Of a DNA stretch of 64,000 bases, positions 6,818 through 16,106 are shown piece after piece. Positions within the stretch are counted from its first letter, which is position 1. The number at the start of each line of letters is the position of its first letter. Under the pieces are notes generated by a model that worked only from the letters and a program-made list of their open reading frames with translations, was not told where the DNA came from and did no database searches. A program made the position numbers and the translations under genes. This DNA is from BM003 sp963699835 (GTDB lineage Bacteria; Pseudomonadota; Gammaproteobacteria; Steroidobacterales; BM003). The stretch lies in NCBI GenBank assembly GCA_963699835.1, contig CAVOVJ010000009.1, positions 124,001 through 188,000 of the forward strand. Direction: 5' to 3'.

Positions 6818-9094
6818 GTGACTCACGCTTGCTCCGCGCTCGATCTCGTCGTTACCGGTCATGTGCAGGCGGTTGGGTTTCGCCCATTCGTGTATCGCCT
6901 CGCCCATCGCCACGGGTTGCGCGGATGGGTGCAAAACCAGACCGGGCAGGTCGAGATTCTGGTGCAGGGCGCCAGTGAGGCCGTCGCGCGGTTCGAAGCG
7001 GATTTGCTGCGGTGCGCGCCACCGCTATCGAAGCCGAGGGTTGCCCGCCGCGAGGTGGTGGCGCCCGGCGCATACGAGGATTTCGCGATCAAACCCAGCG
7101 CGGCGGCGGCAAAACCGCGGATCTTCGTACCGCCCGACTATTTTATGTGCGGCGAATGCCGCGCCGAACTCGATGACCCGGAAGATCGCCGTTTTCGGTA
7201 TCCGTTTATCAACTGCACGCAGTGCGGACCGCGCTATACGTTGATTCGGGCTTTGCCGTATGACCGCCCCAACACCACGCTGGCGGGTTTCGAGCTGTGC
7301 CCGGCATGCCGGGCCGAGTACGAAGATCCGCTCGACCGGCGCTTCCATGCCGAACCCGTTGCCTGTGCCGATTGCGGTCCTGAACTGGCCTTCCATCGGC
7401 CAGGCGAGGCGGTTGCCGCGACCCGCGAAGCGGCGCTTGCAGCGGCACTCGAACTGTTGCGCGATGGCCGCGTGCTCGCGGTGAAAGGAGTCGGTGGATA
7501 TCACCTGATGTGCGACGCCCGCGATGACGCCGCAGTGCGGCGGTTACGCGAACGCAAGCATCGCCCGGACAAACCGCTGGCGGTAATGTTTGCGGAGAGC
7601 GGCGCCGACGGATTGGGCGAGATTGGCGCTATCGTGTCACTGAGCGCGGCCGCCGCCGCTCTGCTGCGCAGTCCCCTGCGCCCCATTGTGCTGGCCAGCG
7701 TCGGCGCTGACGCGGTACTTGCGCCATCGGTCGCGCCGGGTTTGGGTGAGATCGGGGTTTTCCTGCCATACAGCCCCTTGCACCATGTTTTGCTGAATGC
7801 CTTCGCCGGTCCGCTCGTTGCCACGTCGGGAAACCTTAGCGGGGAGCCGGTACTGACCGACAACGACGAGGCGGCGCGGCGACTGGCCGCGATCGCCGAC
7901 GGCTTTCTCCAGCACAACCGGCCGATCGAGCGTCCCGCCGACGACCCGGTGTTTCGCCAGATTGGCGCGGCGCTGCGGCCGCTGCGCATCGGGCGCGGTT
8001 GTGCACCGCTCGAACTCGCGTTGCCGTTCACCCTCGAGCGCCCGCTGCTGGCAACCGGCGGGCACATGAAAAACACGCTGGCGCTGGCGTGGGAGGACCG
8101 CGTCGTCGTGTCGCCGCATATCGGCGACATGGGCAGCCCACGCAGTCTCGACGTTTTCGCACAGGTCGGCGCGGACCTGCAGCGGCTTTACGGTGTGAGC
8201 GTTGAGCAACTCGTTTGCGATGCGCACGATGGCTACACGACTTCGCGCTGGGCGCGCGGCCAGGCAATGCCGCTGGCAAAGGTGTGGCACCACCACGCAC
8301 ATGCGTCAGCGCTTGCCGCCGAACACGATATCGATCGCGACTGGCTGATGCTGACCTGGGATGGTGTCGGGCTGGGCGAGGACGGCACGCTGTGGGGTGG
8401 CGAGGCGTTGTGGGGGCGCCCCGGACAGTGGCGGCGCGTGGCCAGTCTGAGGCCGTTCCGGTTGCCCGGTGGTGACAAGGCGGGGCGTGAACCGTGGCGC
8501 AGCGCCTGCGGGGTCTGCTGGGAGACGGGCAGGCATTGGGACGCGGCACCCGGCGATAGCGACCTGTTGCGGACTGCCTGGGAGCGCAAGCTCAACTGCC
8601 CGGTGACGTCCGCGGCCGGGCGCCTTTTCGACGCGGCGGCGGCACTGGTGCTCGGGCACACCCATTCCAGTTTCGAAGGCCAGGGGCCGATGCAGTTCGA
8701 GGCGCTGGCGCGCGGTGCCCGGCCGATCGCCGGTCCGGAGCTCGAAATGTCGGCTGAGGCCGACGGCGTGGTGCGGATTGACTGGGAGCCGTTGCTCGCG
8801 CGCATGCTCGCGCGCGATGGCAGCGACGCGGAGCTGGCATGGTTGTTCCACGACAGCCTGGCGCGGACGATCCGCGTTCTGGTCCTGCGCATCGCCGCCG
8901 AGCGCAACGTGGAGGGTGTCGGGCTGACCGGCGGCGTTTTTCAAAACCGGCTGCTCGCGGAACTGGTCTGCGACAAACTGAGCGCCGACGGTTACCGGGT
9001 GGCGCAAAGTGCGGCGGCGCCCTGCAACGACGCTGGTCTCTCGTTTGGCCAGGTCGTCGAATTCGGGGCACATCAATTGCACCATGCGCGTTAG
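6818..9094 (+). CDS. hypF: Carbamoyltransferase HypF
   Basis: HypF converts carbamoyl phosphate to the thiocarboxamide that becomes the cyanide ligands of the hydrogenase active site. The 758 residues show all domains in order: an N-terminal acylphosphatase domain (GHVQAVGFRPFVYRLA), two zinc-finger pairs (CGEC and CTQC, then CPAC and CADC, about residues 110-190), a YrdC-like domain (about 205-390) and a Kae1-like domain with HHHAHASAL and TGGVFQNRLL near the C-terminus. The start is the GTG at 6818. The order D-F-E here differs from the common hypFCDE arrangement. Confidence 0.96.
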   Translation: MTHACSALDLVVTGHVQAVGFRPFVYRLAHRHGLRGWVQNQTGQVEILVQGASEAVARFEADLLRCAPPLSKPRVARREVVAPGAYEDFAIKPSAAAAKPRIFVPPDYFMCGECRAELDDPEDRRFRYPFINCTQCGPRYTLIRALPYDRPNTTLAGFELCPACRAEYEDPLDRRFHAEPVACADCGPELAFHRPGEAVAATREAALAAALELLRDGRVLAVKGVGGYHLMCDARDDAAVRRLRERKHRPDKPLAVMFAESGADGLGEIGAIVSLSAAAAALLRSPLRPIVLASVGADAVLAPSVAPGLGEIGVFLPYSPLHHVLLNAFAGPLVATSGNLSGEPVLTDNDEAARRLAAIADGFLQHNRPIERPADDPVFRQIGAALRPLRIGRGCAPLELALPFTLERPLLATGGHMKNTLALAWEDRVVVSPHIGDMGSPRSLDVFAQVGADLQRLYGVSVEQLVCDAHDGYTTSRWARGQAMPLAKVWHHHAHASALAAEHDIDRDWLMLTWDGVGLGEDGTLWGGEALWGRPGQWRRVASLRPFRLPGGDKAGREPWRSACGVCWETGRHWDAAPGDSDLLRTAWERKLNCPVTSAAGRLFDAAAALVLGHTHSSFEGQGPMQFEALARGARPIAGPELEMSAEADGVVRIDWEPLLARMLARDGSDAELAWLFHDSLARTIRVLVLRIAAERNVEGVGLTGGVFQNRLLAELVCDKLSADGYRVAQSAAAPCNDAGLSFGQVVEFGAHQLHHAR

Positions 9095-9135
9095 CGCTTG
9101 CGCATGGCAGGACAGCGGGAATAGGCTCTCAACGC

Positions 9136-10146
9136 ATGCAGGACACACATATTGCTTTGGCCCACGGCAACGGCGGGCGTTACATGCGCGAACTGATCGA
9201 GGAATTGTTCGCGCGCCATCTCGCTAATCCCAGCCTCGACGTCACTCTCGATGCGGTGGCGCTGCCGCTCGCGGCGCGTCACGGTGAACTGATGATCACG
9301 ACCGACGGATTCACGGTTCAGCCGCTCGAATTTCCGGGCGGGGACATCGGATCTCTGGCCGTGCACGGTACCGTCAACGATCTGGCGGTGGCCGGAGCGG
9401 TGCCGAAGTACCTGACGCTCAATGCCTTCATCGAGGAGGGTCTGGAGATCGCCGTGCTGGAACGGGTCATCGCGAGCATGGCGCGTGCCGCCGCCGAAGC
9501 CGGCGTCTTTGTGGCTGCCGGCGACACCAAGGTGCTGCGGCGCGGCGAGGGCGGCGGGCTGTACCTGGCGACGACGGGTGTCGGATTGCGTAATCCGGAT
9601 ATTCAGCTGGGTTTCGCCAATATCCGGGCCGGCGATGCGATCGTCGTCAGCGGCCCGGTCGGCGATCATGGTATTTCGGTCATGCTGGCGCGCGAGCAGT
9701 TCGGGTTGCGCGGGGACGTGCGCTCCGATGCGGCAACGGTGGTCGGTCTTGCCGGTGCCGCGCTGCAGAATCCGGGTTTGCGCTTCATGCGCGACCCGAC
9801 CCGTGGCGGGATTGCCACCGTGGCGCACGAGATTGCGCGGGTGGCCGGCGTCCGGGTGAATCTCGAACAAGCCGCGATTCCGGTTCGGGACGCGGTGGTT
9901 TCGGTGTGCGAAATGCTCGGTTATGACCCGTATTACCTGGCCTGCGAGGGCCGCGTGGTCGCGGTTGTCGCGCCGCAACAGGCTGTTGCCCTGCTCGAGA
10001 GCTGGCAGGCTTTGCCCGAAGGAGCAGGCGCTGCGCGGATCGGCCAGGTCGCGGCGGGCCCGTCACGGGTGGTGCTGCAGACCGAGCTGGGCGGAGAACG
10101 GTTTCTCGAAGAACTCGAAGACGACCCGCTGCCGCGGATCTGCTAG
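9136..10146 (+). CDS. hypE: Hydrogenase expression/formation protein HypE
   Basis: HypE dehydrates the C-terminal thiocarboxamide made by HypF to a thiocyanate, the direct cyanide donor. From the ATG at 9136 it has 336 residues. Visible features are AHGNGGRYMRELIE at the N-terminus, TTDGFTVQPLEFPGGDIG, AVHGTVNDLAV and MRDPTRGGIATV (ATP-binding AIR-synthase-like fold). It ends in PRIC, whose terminal Cys carries the modification. The long open extension to the left overlaps hypF and has no homology. A strong hairpin follows 16 bp after the stop. Confidence 0.96.
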   Translation: MQDTHIALAHGNGGRYMRELIEELFARHLANPSLDVTLDAVALPLAARHGELMITTDGFTVQPLEFPGGDIGSLAVHGTVNDLAVAGAVPKYLTLNAFIEEGLEIAVLERVIASMARAAAEAGVFVAAGDTKVLRRGEGGGLYLATTGVGLRNPDIQLGFANIRAGDAIVVSGPVGDHGISVMLAREQFGLRGDVRSDAATVVGLAGAALQNPGLRFMRDPTRGGIATVAHEIARVAGVRVNLEQAAIPVRDAVVSVCEMLGYDPYYLACEGRVVAVVAPQQAVALLESWQALPEGAGAARIGQVAAGPSRVVLQTELGGERFLEELEDDPLPRIC

Positions 10147-10162
10147 CCAGAACCTCCTCGGC

Positions 10163-10188
10163 GGCAGCCGGGATCCGCCCCGGCTGCC
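10163..10188 (+). terminator. Candidate terminator hairpin after hypE
   Basis: A perfect 10-bp inverted repeat (GGCAGCCGGG and CCCGGCTGCC) surrounds a 6-base loop, 16 bp after the hypE stop. It lacks an immediate T-run (the next bases are CGTGTCTGCAAGTATTTT), so it could be a terminator of moderate strength or an RNA-stabilising stem. It separates the hyp genes from the cytochrome genes. Confidence 0.5.
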
Positions 10189-10429
10189 CGTGTCTGCAAG
10201 TATTTTATCCGTGTGTTTTGGCGCGCGCCCGCTACCGCTGCGCCCAGGGGGCCGATGCTGCCAGGGCGCGGTAGGTAAAAACCGATATACAAAAACTTGC
10301 CGCGACCATGCACTGTTGCATATGCCGAAAAAAGCCGGGTGGAGAGATTGGCTTTTGTGGGTCTCAAACACAGGTTGTGTCGAGACCTGCGGCAGACAAG
10401 CCCAACAACAAGGCTAAGGGGTCTGAGAA
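10189..10429 (+). other. Gene-free leader of the cytochrome genes
   Basis: About 240 bp without a supported gene between the hypE hairpin and the decaheme lipoprotein gene. It is more AT-rich than its surroundings (for example TAAAAACCGATATACAAAAA near 10275) and probably holds the promoter of the cytochrome cluster. No operator motif could be assigned with confidence. Confidence 0.4.
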
Positions 10430-12795
10430 ATGTCAGAGAGCACACGAGGCGGAGCGTTCCGTCGATTATTCATAACTTTAGTGCTGGCGCTGTTTGGACT
10501 GGCGCTGGCTGGTTGCGACGACGGCGACGATGGCCGTGACGGTACCGATGGCATGGACGGTGCAACGGGCCTGAGTTGCTGGGACCTTAACGAGAACGGG
10601 ATAAAAGACTTTCCCGACGAAGATACCAACGGTGATGGCGTCATCGACGTCAATGACTGTCGCGGCGAGGACGCTGTGGCGGGCGATGGCGGCGATCTGA
10701 GCGATCCCGGTAACGTCGAAAAACTCGCCGAAGAAGGCGAGCCGATCGAAACCGTGATCACCGACGTGACGATAGCCAGCGCGCCGGTCGTGACGATGAC
10801 GGTGACCGACGCCGACGGAAACCCGCTGACCAACCTCGGCGATGCCGCAGACGTAACCTGCGCAATCGCCAAGCTGCACCCGGCTGCCGATGGCTTCCCA
10901 TCGATGTTCGAGAGTTATACGAACGGCGTCGAAACGCGATCAGGATTTTCCCAACAGTGACTCGCCGAACCTGCTGGCGCGGGCGCGCCAGGCGGCACGC
11001 GATAGCGGCGAACTGGTCGACTTGGGCGGTGGCGAATATACGTTCACGTTCGATACCGACGTAGCCGACGTCACGGAACCCTTCGCGGTCGAGTACGATC
11101 CTTCGCTGACCCATAAAGTGGGTTGCGAGATTCGTTTCGCGGGTATCGACGGCAGCGACGTCAATACCGAAGAACTGAACCCGGACAACCCGACCTATCT
11201 GTTCGTCCCGGATGGCGGCGATCCGAGTTCGAAAGAAATCGCGGCAACCGAGAATTGCAACAGCTGTCACGACCGCTTTGCGATCCACGGCGACGGCCGG
11301 TTCACTTACGACTACTGCCAGAACTGCCACAACCCCTACACCCGCGATCAGGACTATGCCGAGTCGCTCGACCTCTCGCACATGATCCACTCGATCCATG
11401 CGTCTGAGGTGCGTGCGGATCAGGAAGATGTCGAAGGTGAATATTCGTATAAGGTTCTCGGCTACGGTGAGCGTTTCTCCGGCGACGCGGCCACGGACGA
11501 CTTTTCGCACGTGACCTATCCGCAGGCGGTCAACCGCTGCGAAAACTGTCACAACCGTGAGACCGAGGGCGCGACTGAAGCCGGCGACTGGCTGGTATCG
11601 GCGACCACGACGGTCTGTGGCGGCTGCCATGTATCAGGCATCGTCGCCTCGGCGCCGGATGCGGATTCGGGACTTTCGACCTACTCGTTCCAGCATCCGC
11701 CGGAAGCGGTTGGCGGGCAACTCGTTCCTGACGGCGCCTGCACCAACTGTCACGGCACCAACGGTTTTGTTGCGACGGACGAAGTGCACCTGGCTGGCCG
11801 TGTGTTGTCGGAGAAACTGGGTGAGGACTTCGTGTTCGAGATCCTCAGCGCCGAGAACGTGGAGCCGGGCGACACCCCGACGATCACGATCCGCGTGAGC
11901 GACCAGGACGGCACGCCGTACGATATCGTCAACGATCCGGAGTTCACTGAGGAAGCAGCCTCGTTGAACCTGTATGTTGCGTGGACGACCGACGATATCT
12001 TCAACGGCGAGGACAACGGCAACATCGTCGGGTCCGTACCGGATGAGGATCGCTGATAATACAGGCGGCGGTCGGCGCACCGAATGCGGATGGCAGCTAC
12101 ACCGTGCCGTATTTCGCCGCATTGCCGTTGGATTACAACGGAGACGTGATGATCGCCCTCGGTGGTCACCCGGCAGGAAACGCGGGCACCGAGGCCGCGC
12201 CGGACTATCAGCGTGCGTATGCCAAGAGCGTGGTGTTCTACCCGGGCACGCCGCGAGCTGACATCGTCACGGCCGAGAACTGCCAGAACTGCCACGGCTA
12301 CCTGGCGTTCCACGGCGGCAACCGCAACGGCGATACCCAGATCTGCCTGGTCTGCCACGGAGCACGAATCTGACAGACGCGGAGGAAGGTTACGCCTTCG
12401 GTTACATGATCCACAACATCCATGCCGCCAGCGAGACGTATAAGGGCGGTGAGTTTGCCGAGGTCACATATCCGCAGAGCCTTGCGAATTGCGGCGCATG
12501 CCATGAAGAAGGCACTTACAATGCGGCGCGGGCCACGGCGCGGGCGATCAGCACCGACAGGGGTGCCGACGAGTCCATCTGGACTGACGACACGGCGACG
12601 ACCGCTTCGTCGGCACAGTGCGGTACCTGCCACAGCAGCAACGCGGCGGCCGGTCACTTCGCGAGCAATGGCGGTTTCATCGACGTCACGAAGGATCCGG
12701 GCCTGCTCGGTAACCCGCCGGTTGGCCAGGAAGCGTGCGCGGTCTGTCATGGTGCAGGCAGCACGTTCGACACCACGCTCTACCACGGGGACTGA
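10430..12795 (+). CDS. OmcA/MtrC-family decaheme c-type cytochrome, outer-membrane lipoprotein (three frameshifts as given)
   Basis: A surface-type multiheme cytochrome that would pass electrons between the MtrA/MtrB conduit and external acceptors or donors. Residues 1-28 form a lipoprotein signal (LALAGC lipobox). Ten CxxCH heme motifs occur in three consecutive frames: CNSCH, CQNCH, CENCH, CGGCH and CTNCH; then CQNCH and CLVCH; then CGACH, CGTCH and CAVCH. The reading frame breaks near 10937, 12053 and 12364. At each break the homologous protein resumes immediately in another frame (for example TNLTDAEEGYAFGYMIHNIH-like sequence after the last), so one gene of about 785 codons is inferred. 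It is annotated as one CDS because the indels look like sequence errors. If they are real, it is a pseudogene. A clear terminator follows. Confidence 0.85.
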
Positions 12796-12847
12796 TCTCC
12801 GCGGCAGACGGCGGTCGTCCTTGCGATGACTGGCGTTGCGAAAAACA

Positions 12848-12875
12848 GGGCCGGGGTTTTTCCCCGGCCCTTTTT
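12848..12875 (+). terminator. Rho-independent terminator after the OmcA-type gene
   Basis: A perfect 9-bp GC stem (GGGCCGGGG and CCCCGGCCC) with a TTTTT loop is followed directly by TTTTTC. It lies 52 bp after the lipoprotein cytochrome stop, so the downstream dmsE/mtrB-type genes probably have their own promoter in 12876-12974 or depend on read-through. Confidence 0.85.
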
Positions 12876-12922
12876 CTATGCCTCGGCGTGACGTTTCAGG
12901 TAGGATTTAACGGGGCTATCGT

Positions 12923-12968
12923 GACAGCCAAAAACAGATGAGCGGGACAGACAAAAACAGATGAGCGG
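12923..12968 (+). repeat. 23-bp tandem direct repeat upstream of the periplasmic decaheme gene
   Basis: Two adjacent 23-bp units starting GACAGCCAAAAACAGATGAG and GACAGACAAAAACAGATGAG (one mismatch at the sixth base) end 6 bp before the ATG at 12975. The second copy's GATGAGCGG lies in the ribosome-binding region. It could be a regulator site, a duplicated leader or simple replication slippage. Confidence 0.7.
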
Positions 12969-12974
12969 GGCTTC

Positions 12975-13946
12975 ATGCTTGACACAATCAAGAAGAATGT
13001 AAAGAAGGTAACGGCGTGGACGGGGGTTGGGTTTGCGGCAGCAGTGCTCATCGCGCCGGTTAGCCATGCTCAGACCCGCGAAGCAGATAGCGAAAGTGCC
13101 GAGTCCGGCTACAGCCGGCGCGGTGCCGATACCTGTCTTGCCTGTCACGACGATCGCCATATCAACGCGATCTTTCTGACCCCGCATGGCAATCCAAACG
13201 ATGCGCGCACGCCGTTCGCGCCGGGCCAATTGCAGTGCGAGGCCTGCCATGGACCCGGTGGCGCGCATACCGGGCGCCGCGATCGCGGCGAGAGCCGGGT
13301 GCCGATGCCGTTGTTCGCCAAGGGCTCCAGCGCAAGCGTCGAGGAACAGAACGCGGTGTGCGCGGGGTGCCACACCCAGCAGCTGGGCCACGGCTGGTTC
13401 GGCAGCGTGCACGAGACCGAGGGTCGGGCCTGTGTCGAGTGTCACAACGTGCATGCGGAGCAGGACCCGGTGCTGAGCCGCAATAACCAGGCCGAGGTCT
13501 GTTACACCTGTCACCAGGAGCAGGAGGCGCAGTTCGAGAAGGCCTATGCGCACCCGGTGCGGTTCGGGTCGATGACCTGCAGCAGTTGCCACAATCCGCA
13601 TGATTCAGCGGCCGCGGAGGGATCGCTGAACCGGGTTACGCTGAATCAGCAATGCTATGAGTGCCACGCCGAATTCCGTGGTCCGTTCGTATGGGAGCAT
13701 GCGCCGGTGTCCGAAGACTGCTCGCTTTGTCACGACCCGCATGGCTCGAATCATCCGGCGCTGCTGGTCAAACGTCCGCCGCTGCTGTGCCAGAGCTGCC
13801 ACTCCCAGGCGGGTCACCCGAGTGTGCTTTACACCGAAGCGTCAATTGAGAATGTCAATGTCAATGTGGTCGCCGGTAGTTGCCTGAACTGTCATGCCCA
13901 GGTGCATGGTTCCAACCATCCGTCCGGTCCGAAGTTGTCGAGGTAG
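12975..13946 (+). CDS. DmsE/MtrA-family periplasmic decaheme c-type cytochrome
   Basis: A 323-residue exported cytochrome with a signal peptide (cleavage expected after SHA, about residue 32) and exactly ten CxxCH motifs: CLACH, CEACH, CAGCH, CVECH, CYTCH, CSSCH, CYECH, CSLCH, CQSCH and CLNCH. This is the size and heme count of MtrA, PioA-core and DmsE proteins, which sit inside an MtrB-type barrel and carry electrons across the outer membrane. The mtrB-like gene follows by 5 bp, supporting a physical complex. Whether it works outward (respiration on an extracellular acceptor) or inward (electron uptake) cannot be told from sequence. Confidence 0.93.
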   Translation: MLDTIKKNVKKVTAWTGVGFAAAVLIAPVSHAQTREADSESAESGYSRRGADTCLACHDDRHINAIFLTPHGNPNDARTPFAPGQLQCEACHGPGGAHTGRRDRGESRVPMPLFAKGSSASVEEQNAVCAGCHTQQLGHGWFGSVHETEGRACVECHNVHAEQDPVLSRNNQAEVCYTCHQEQEAQFEKAYAHPVRFGSMTCSSCHNPHDSAAAEGSLNRVTLNQQCYECHAEFRGPFVWEHAPVSEDCSLCHDPHGSNHPALLVKRPPLLCQSCHSQAGHPSVLYTEASIENVNVNVVAGSCLNCHAQVHGSNHPSGPKLSR

Positions 13947-13951
13947 CGCTG

Positions 13952-16102
13952 ATGAAACGAGGCAATAATAAAATCCGCAGCGCTTTTTTCTCCGCTCTTG
14001 CCGCTTCGGGGGCGACTGCCGCAATGCTGCTGGGACCAGCGGTGCAGGCGCAGGAGCCGCCGGATACCTCGACCTGGTCCTGCTCGATGTGTCCGTTTGC
14101 CGAAGGCTGGGCGGTCGAGGCCGAAGCCGGCGCGATAAGCGTATCGGACGACTCCGCAAAATTCGGCGACTACACCGGTCTCGACCAGGAAGGCGAAGAA
14201 CTGCTGCTCGATGGTACGGTGCGCTACTGGGGCGGCGACGGCTACAGGCTCGAGGCGGAAGGCGAGAATCTCGGCCTGGATTCGCGTTCGGCCCGGCTCG
14301 GGGCATCGAAACAGGGCCTGTGGGAGGCGAGCCTGTTTTACGATGAAATTCCGCGCCGCCGATTCGACGATACCCGGACAATTTTTGCCGCCGCGGGCTC
14401 GTCGGACCTGGCGCTGCGCGACGGCTGGGTGCGTGGTGGCAGCACCGGGCAGATGCCACAGCTTGACGCCAGCCTGCAGGATATCGATATCAAGTGGGAC
14501 CGCGAGACCATCGGTGCGGGCCTCGGGTTCCTGCTCGGAGAGCGATTCGACTTTAATGCCGACTACAGCCATGAAGAGCGCGATGGAACGAAACTGTTCA
14601 CCGGGACTTTTTATGGCAACGGATCCGTATTGCCGGCGGCACTGGACTACAACACCGATCAGTTCGAGGCCAGCATCGGCTACACCGGCGACCGTTGGCA
14701 GGTCCGTCTGGGCTCGTTGCTCTCTTACTTCAACAACAAAACCTGGGGCCAGACCTGGGAGAACCCGTTTAGCGGCACGGATGTCGGCCGCGCCGGGTCC
14801 TCCCCGGATAACCAGTTTTTTCAGTACAACCTGAGCGGTTCCTATAATTTTGCGACATGGCGTACCGTGGTCAGCGGTAATGTCGCAATCGGCAAGGGCG
14901 AGCAGGACGACGATTTCCTGTCGTACACGATCAATCCGGCGATTGCGACCGACCCGCTGCCGCGCTCCAACCTCGATGCCGAACTCAATACCACCAACGC
15001 GTTGTTGCGGGTCACGTCGAATCCGTGGCGCCGGGTGCGGTTGAAGGGCGAGTACCGCTACGATGATCGCGACAACGATTCACCCGTGGACACCTACAAT
15101 TGGGTGCGGGTCGACAGTTCCTTGGGAGACTCGACCGAAAACCGGATTTACAGTTATACCCGCGATACCGTCGATCTGGAGGCGAGCGCCCGGCTCGACC
15201 AGAACAGTCGTTTTTACGTCGGCTACCGTTACGACGGCTGGGATCGTGACGATCAGGAGCGGGATGAAACCGACACCGACCGCTACTGGGCACGGTTTCG
15301 TTTTGATACTGGCGGGGTAGTGGATTTCAGGGCCACGGTAGGCAGCGAGAGCCGTGGCGGTTCGGACTACAAGACGCTGGTCAACGACGACTTTGCGCCG
15401 CAGAATCCGTTGCTGCGCAAGTACAACATGGCATCGCGCGACCGCACCGATTTTGAGGCGCGTATCGATGTTGCGCCGGCGGACGATCTGGGCGTGGGTT
15501 TTGCCGCGACCTGGGCCGACGAGGACTACTCCAATCCCTCCAACCTGGGTCTGCGCAAGGCGGAGTATCTGAACTACACGCTGGACAGCGATTACAACTG
15601 GAACGATCGCGCTAATCTGTATGCGATTTACAGCTATGAGAAATACAACTCACGGCAACAGGGAAGCAGCGCATTCGCCGATCCGGACTGGAGCGCGCGC
15701 TCGCGCGACGAGTTCGATACGCTGATCTTTGGTGTCCGTCTGCCACAGATTTTCAAGCGTGTCGATCTCGACGTCGATTACACCCTGGCCGAGTCCGAGG
15801 GCAAGAATCGCGTCTCGACGGCGGGACTGCAGTCGGCTTACCCGGAACTGAAGACCGATCGCAAGACGCTCAGCGTTTCCGCGAGTTATGCCTTCAGCAA
15901 TACGCTGTCATTCAAGGCGGGCTGGTTGTACGAGGACTATTCGTCTGACGACTGGGCGATCGACGGGATCGAACCGGGCACCATGCCGAATCTACTGACG
16001 CTGGGTCAGGACGCTTACGACTACGATGTCAACGTGTTCATGCTGTCGTTCACTTATCGCTGGGAGACGATCCAGCGCGACGCCAACTGGCCGCCGGAAT
16101 AG
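13952..16102 (+). CDS. MtrB/PioB-family decaheme-associated outer membrane protein
   Basis: A 716-residue beta-barrel that sheaths the periplasmic decaheme cytochrome. From the ATG at 13952 there is a signal peptide (cleavage near AVQAQ, residue 34), then CSMC (Cys44, Cys47), the N-terminal CxxC pair characteristic of MtrB. Many alternating hydrophobic/aromatic strands follow, and the protein ends with a typical outer-membrane C-terminal region (MLSFTYRWE). Longer in-frame sequence to the left overlaps the cytochrome gene and is not part of the protein. It converges with the CBS-domain gene, with only 4 bp between the stops. Confidence 0.93.
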   Translation: MKRGNNKIRSAFFSALAASGATAAMLLGPAVQAQEPPDTSTWSCSMCPFAEGWAVEAEAGAISVSDDSAKFGDYTGLDQEGEELLLDGTVRYWGGDGYRLEAEGENLGLDSRSARLGASKQGLWEASLFYDEIPRRRFDDTRTIFAAAGSSDLALRDGWVRGGSTGQMPQLDASLQDIDIKWDRETIGAGLGFLLGERFDFNADYSHEERDGTKLFTGTFYGNGSVLPAALDYNTDQFEASIGYTGDRWQVRLGSLLSYFNNKTWGQTWENPFSGTDVGRAGSSPDNQFFQYNLSGSYNFATWRTVVSGNVAIGKGEQDDDFLSYTINPAIATDPLPRSNLDAELNTTNALLRVTSNPWRRVRLKGEYRYDDRDNDSPVDTYNWVRVDSSLGDSTENRIYSYTRDTVDLEASARLDQNSRFYVGYRYDGWDRDDQERDETDTDRYWARFRFDTGGVVDFRATVGSESRGGSDYKTLVNDDFAPQNPLLRKYNMASRDRTDFEARIDVAPADDLGVGFAATWADEDYSNPSNLGLRKAEYLNYTLDSDYNWNDRANLYAIYSYEKYNSRQQGSSAFADPDWSARSRDEFDTLIFGVRLPQIFKRVDLDVDYTLAESEGKNRVSTAGLQSAYPELKTDRKTLSVSASYAFSNTLSFKAGWLYEDYSSDDWAIDGIEPGTMPNLLTLGQDAYDYDVNVFMLSFTYRWETIQRDANWPPE

Positions 16103-16106
16103 CCGC

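Noticed and set aside
8306..9148. 280-codon open frame on the minus strand
   Set aside because: Antisense to the conserved C-terminal half of hypF; no family features.
10937..12364. Programmed frameshifting in the decaheme lipoprotein gene
   Set aside because: No slippery heptamer or downstream structure is evident, three shifts in one gene would be extraordinary, and similar breaks occur in unrelated genes.
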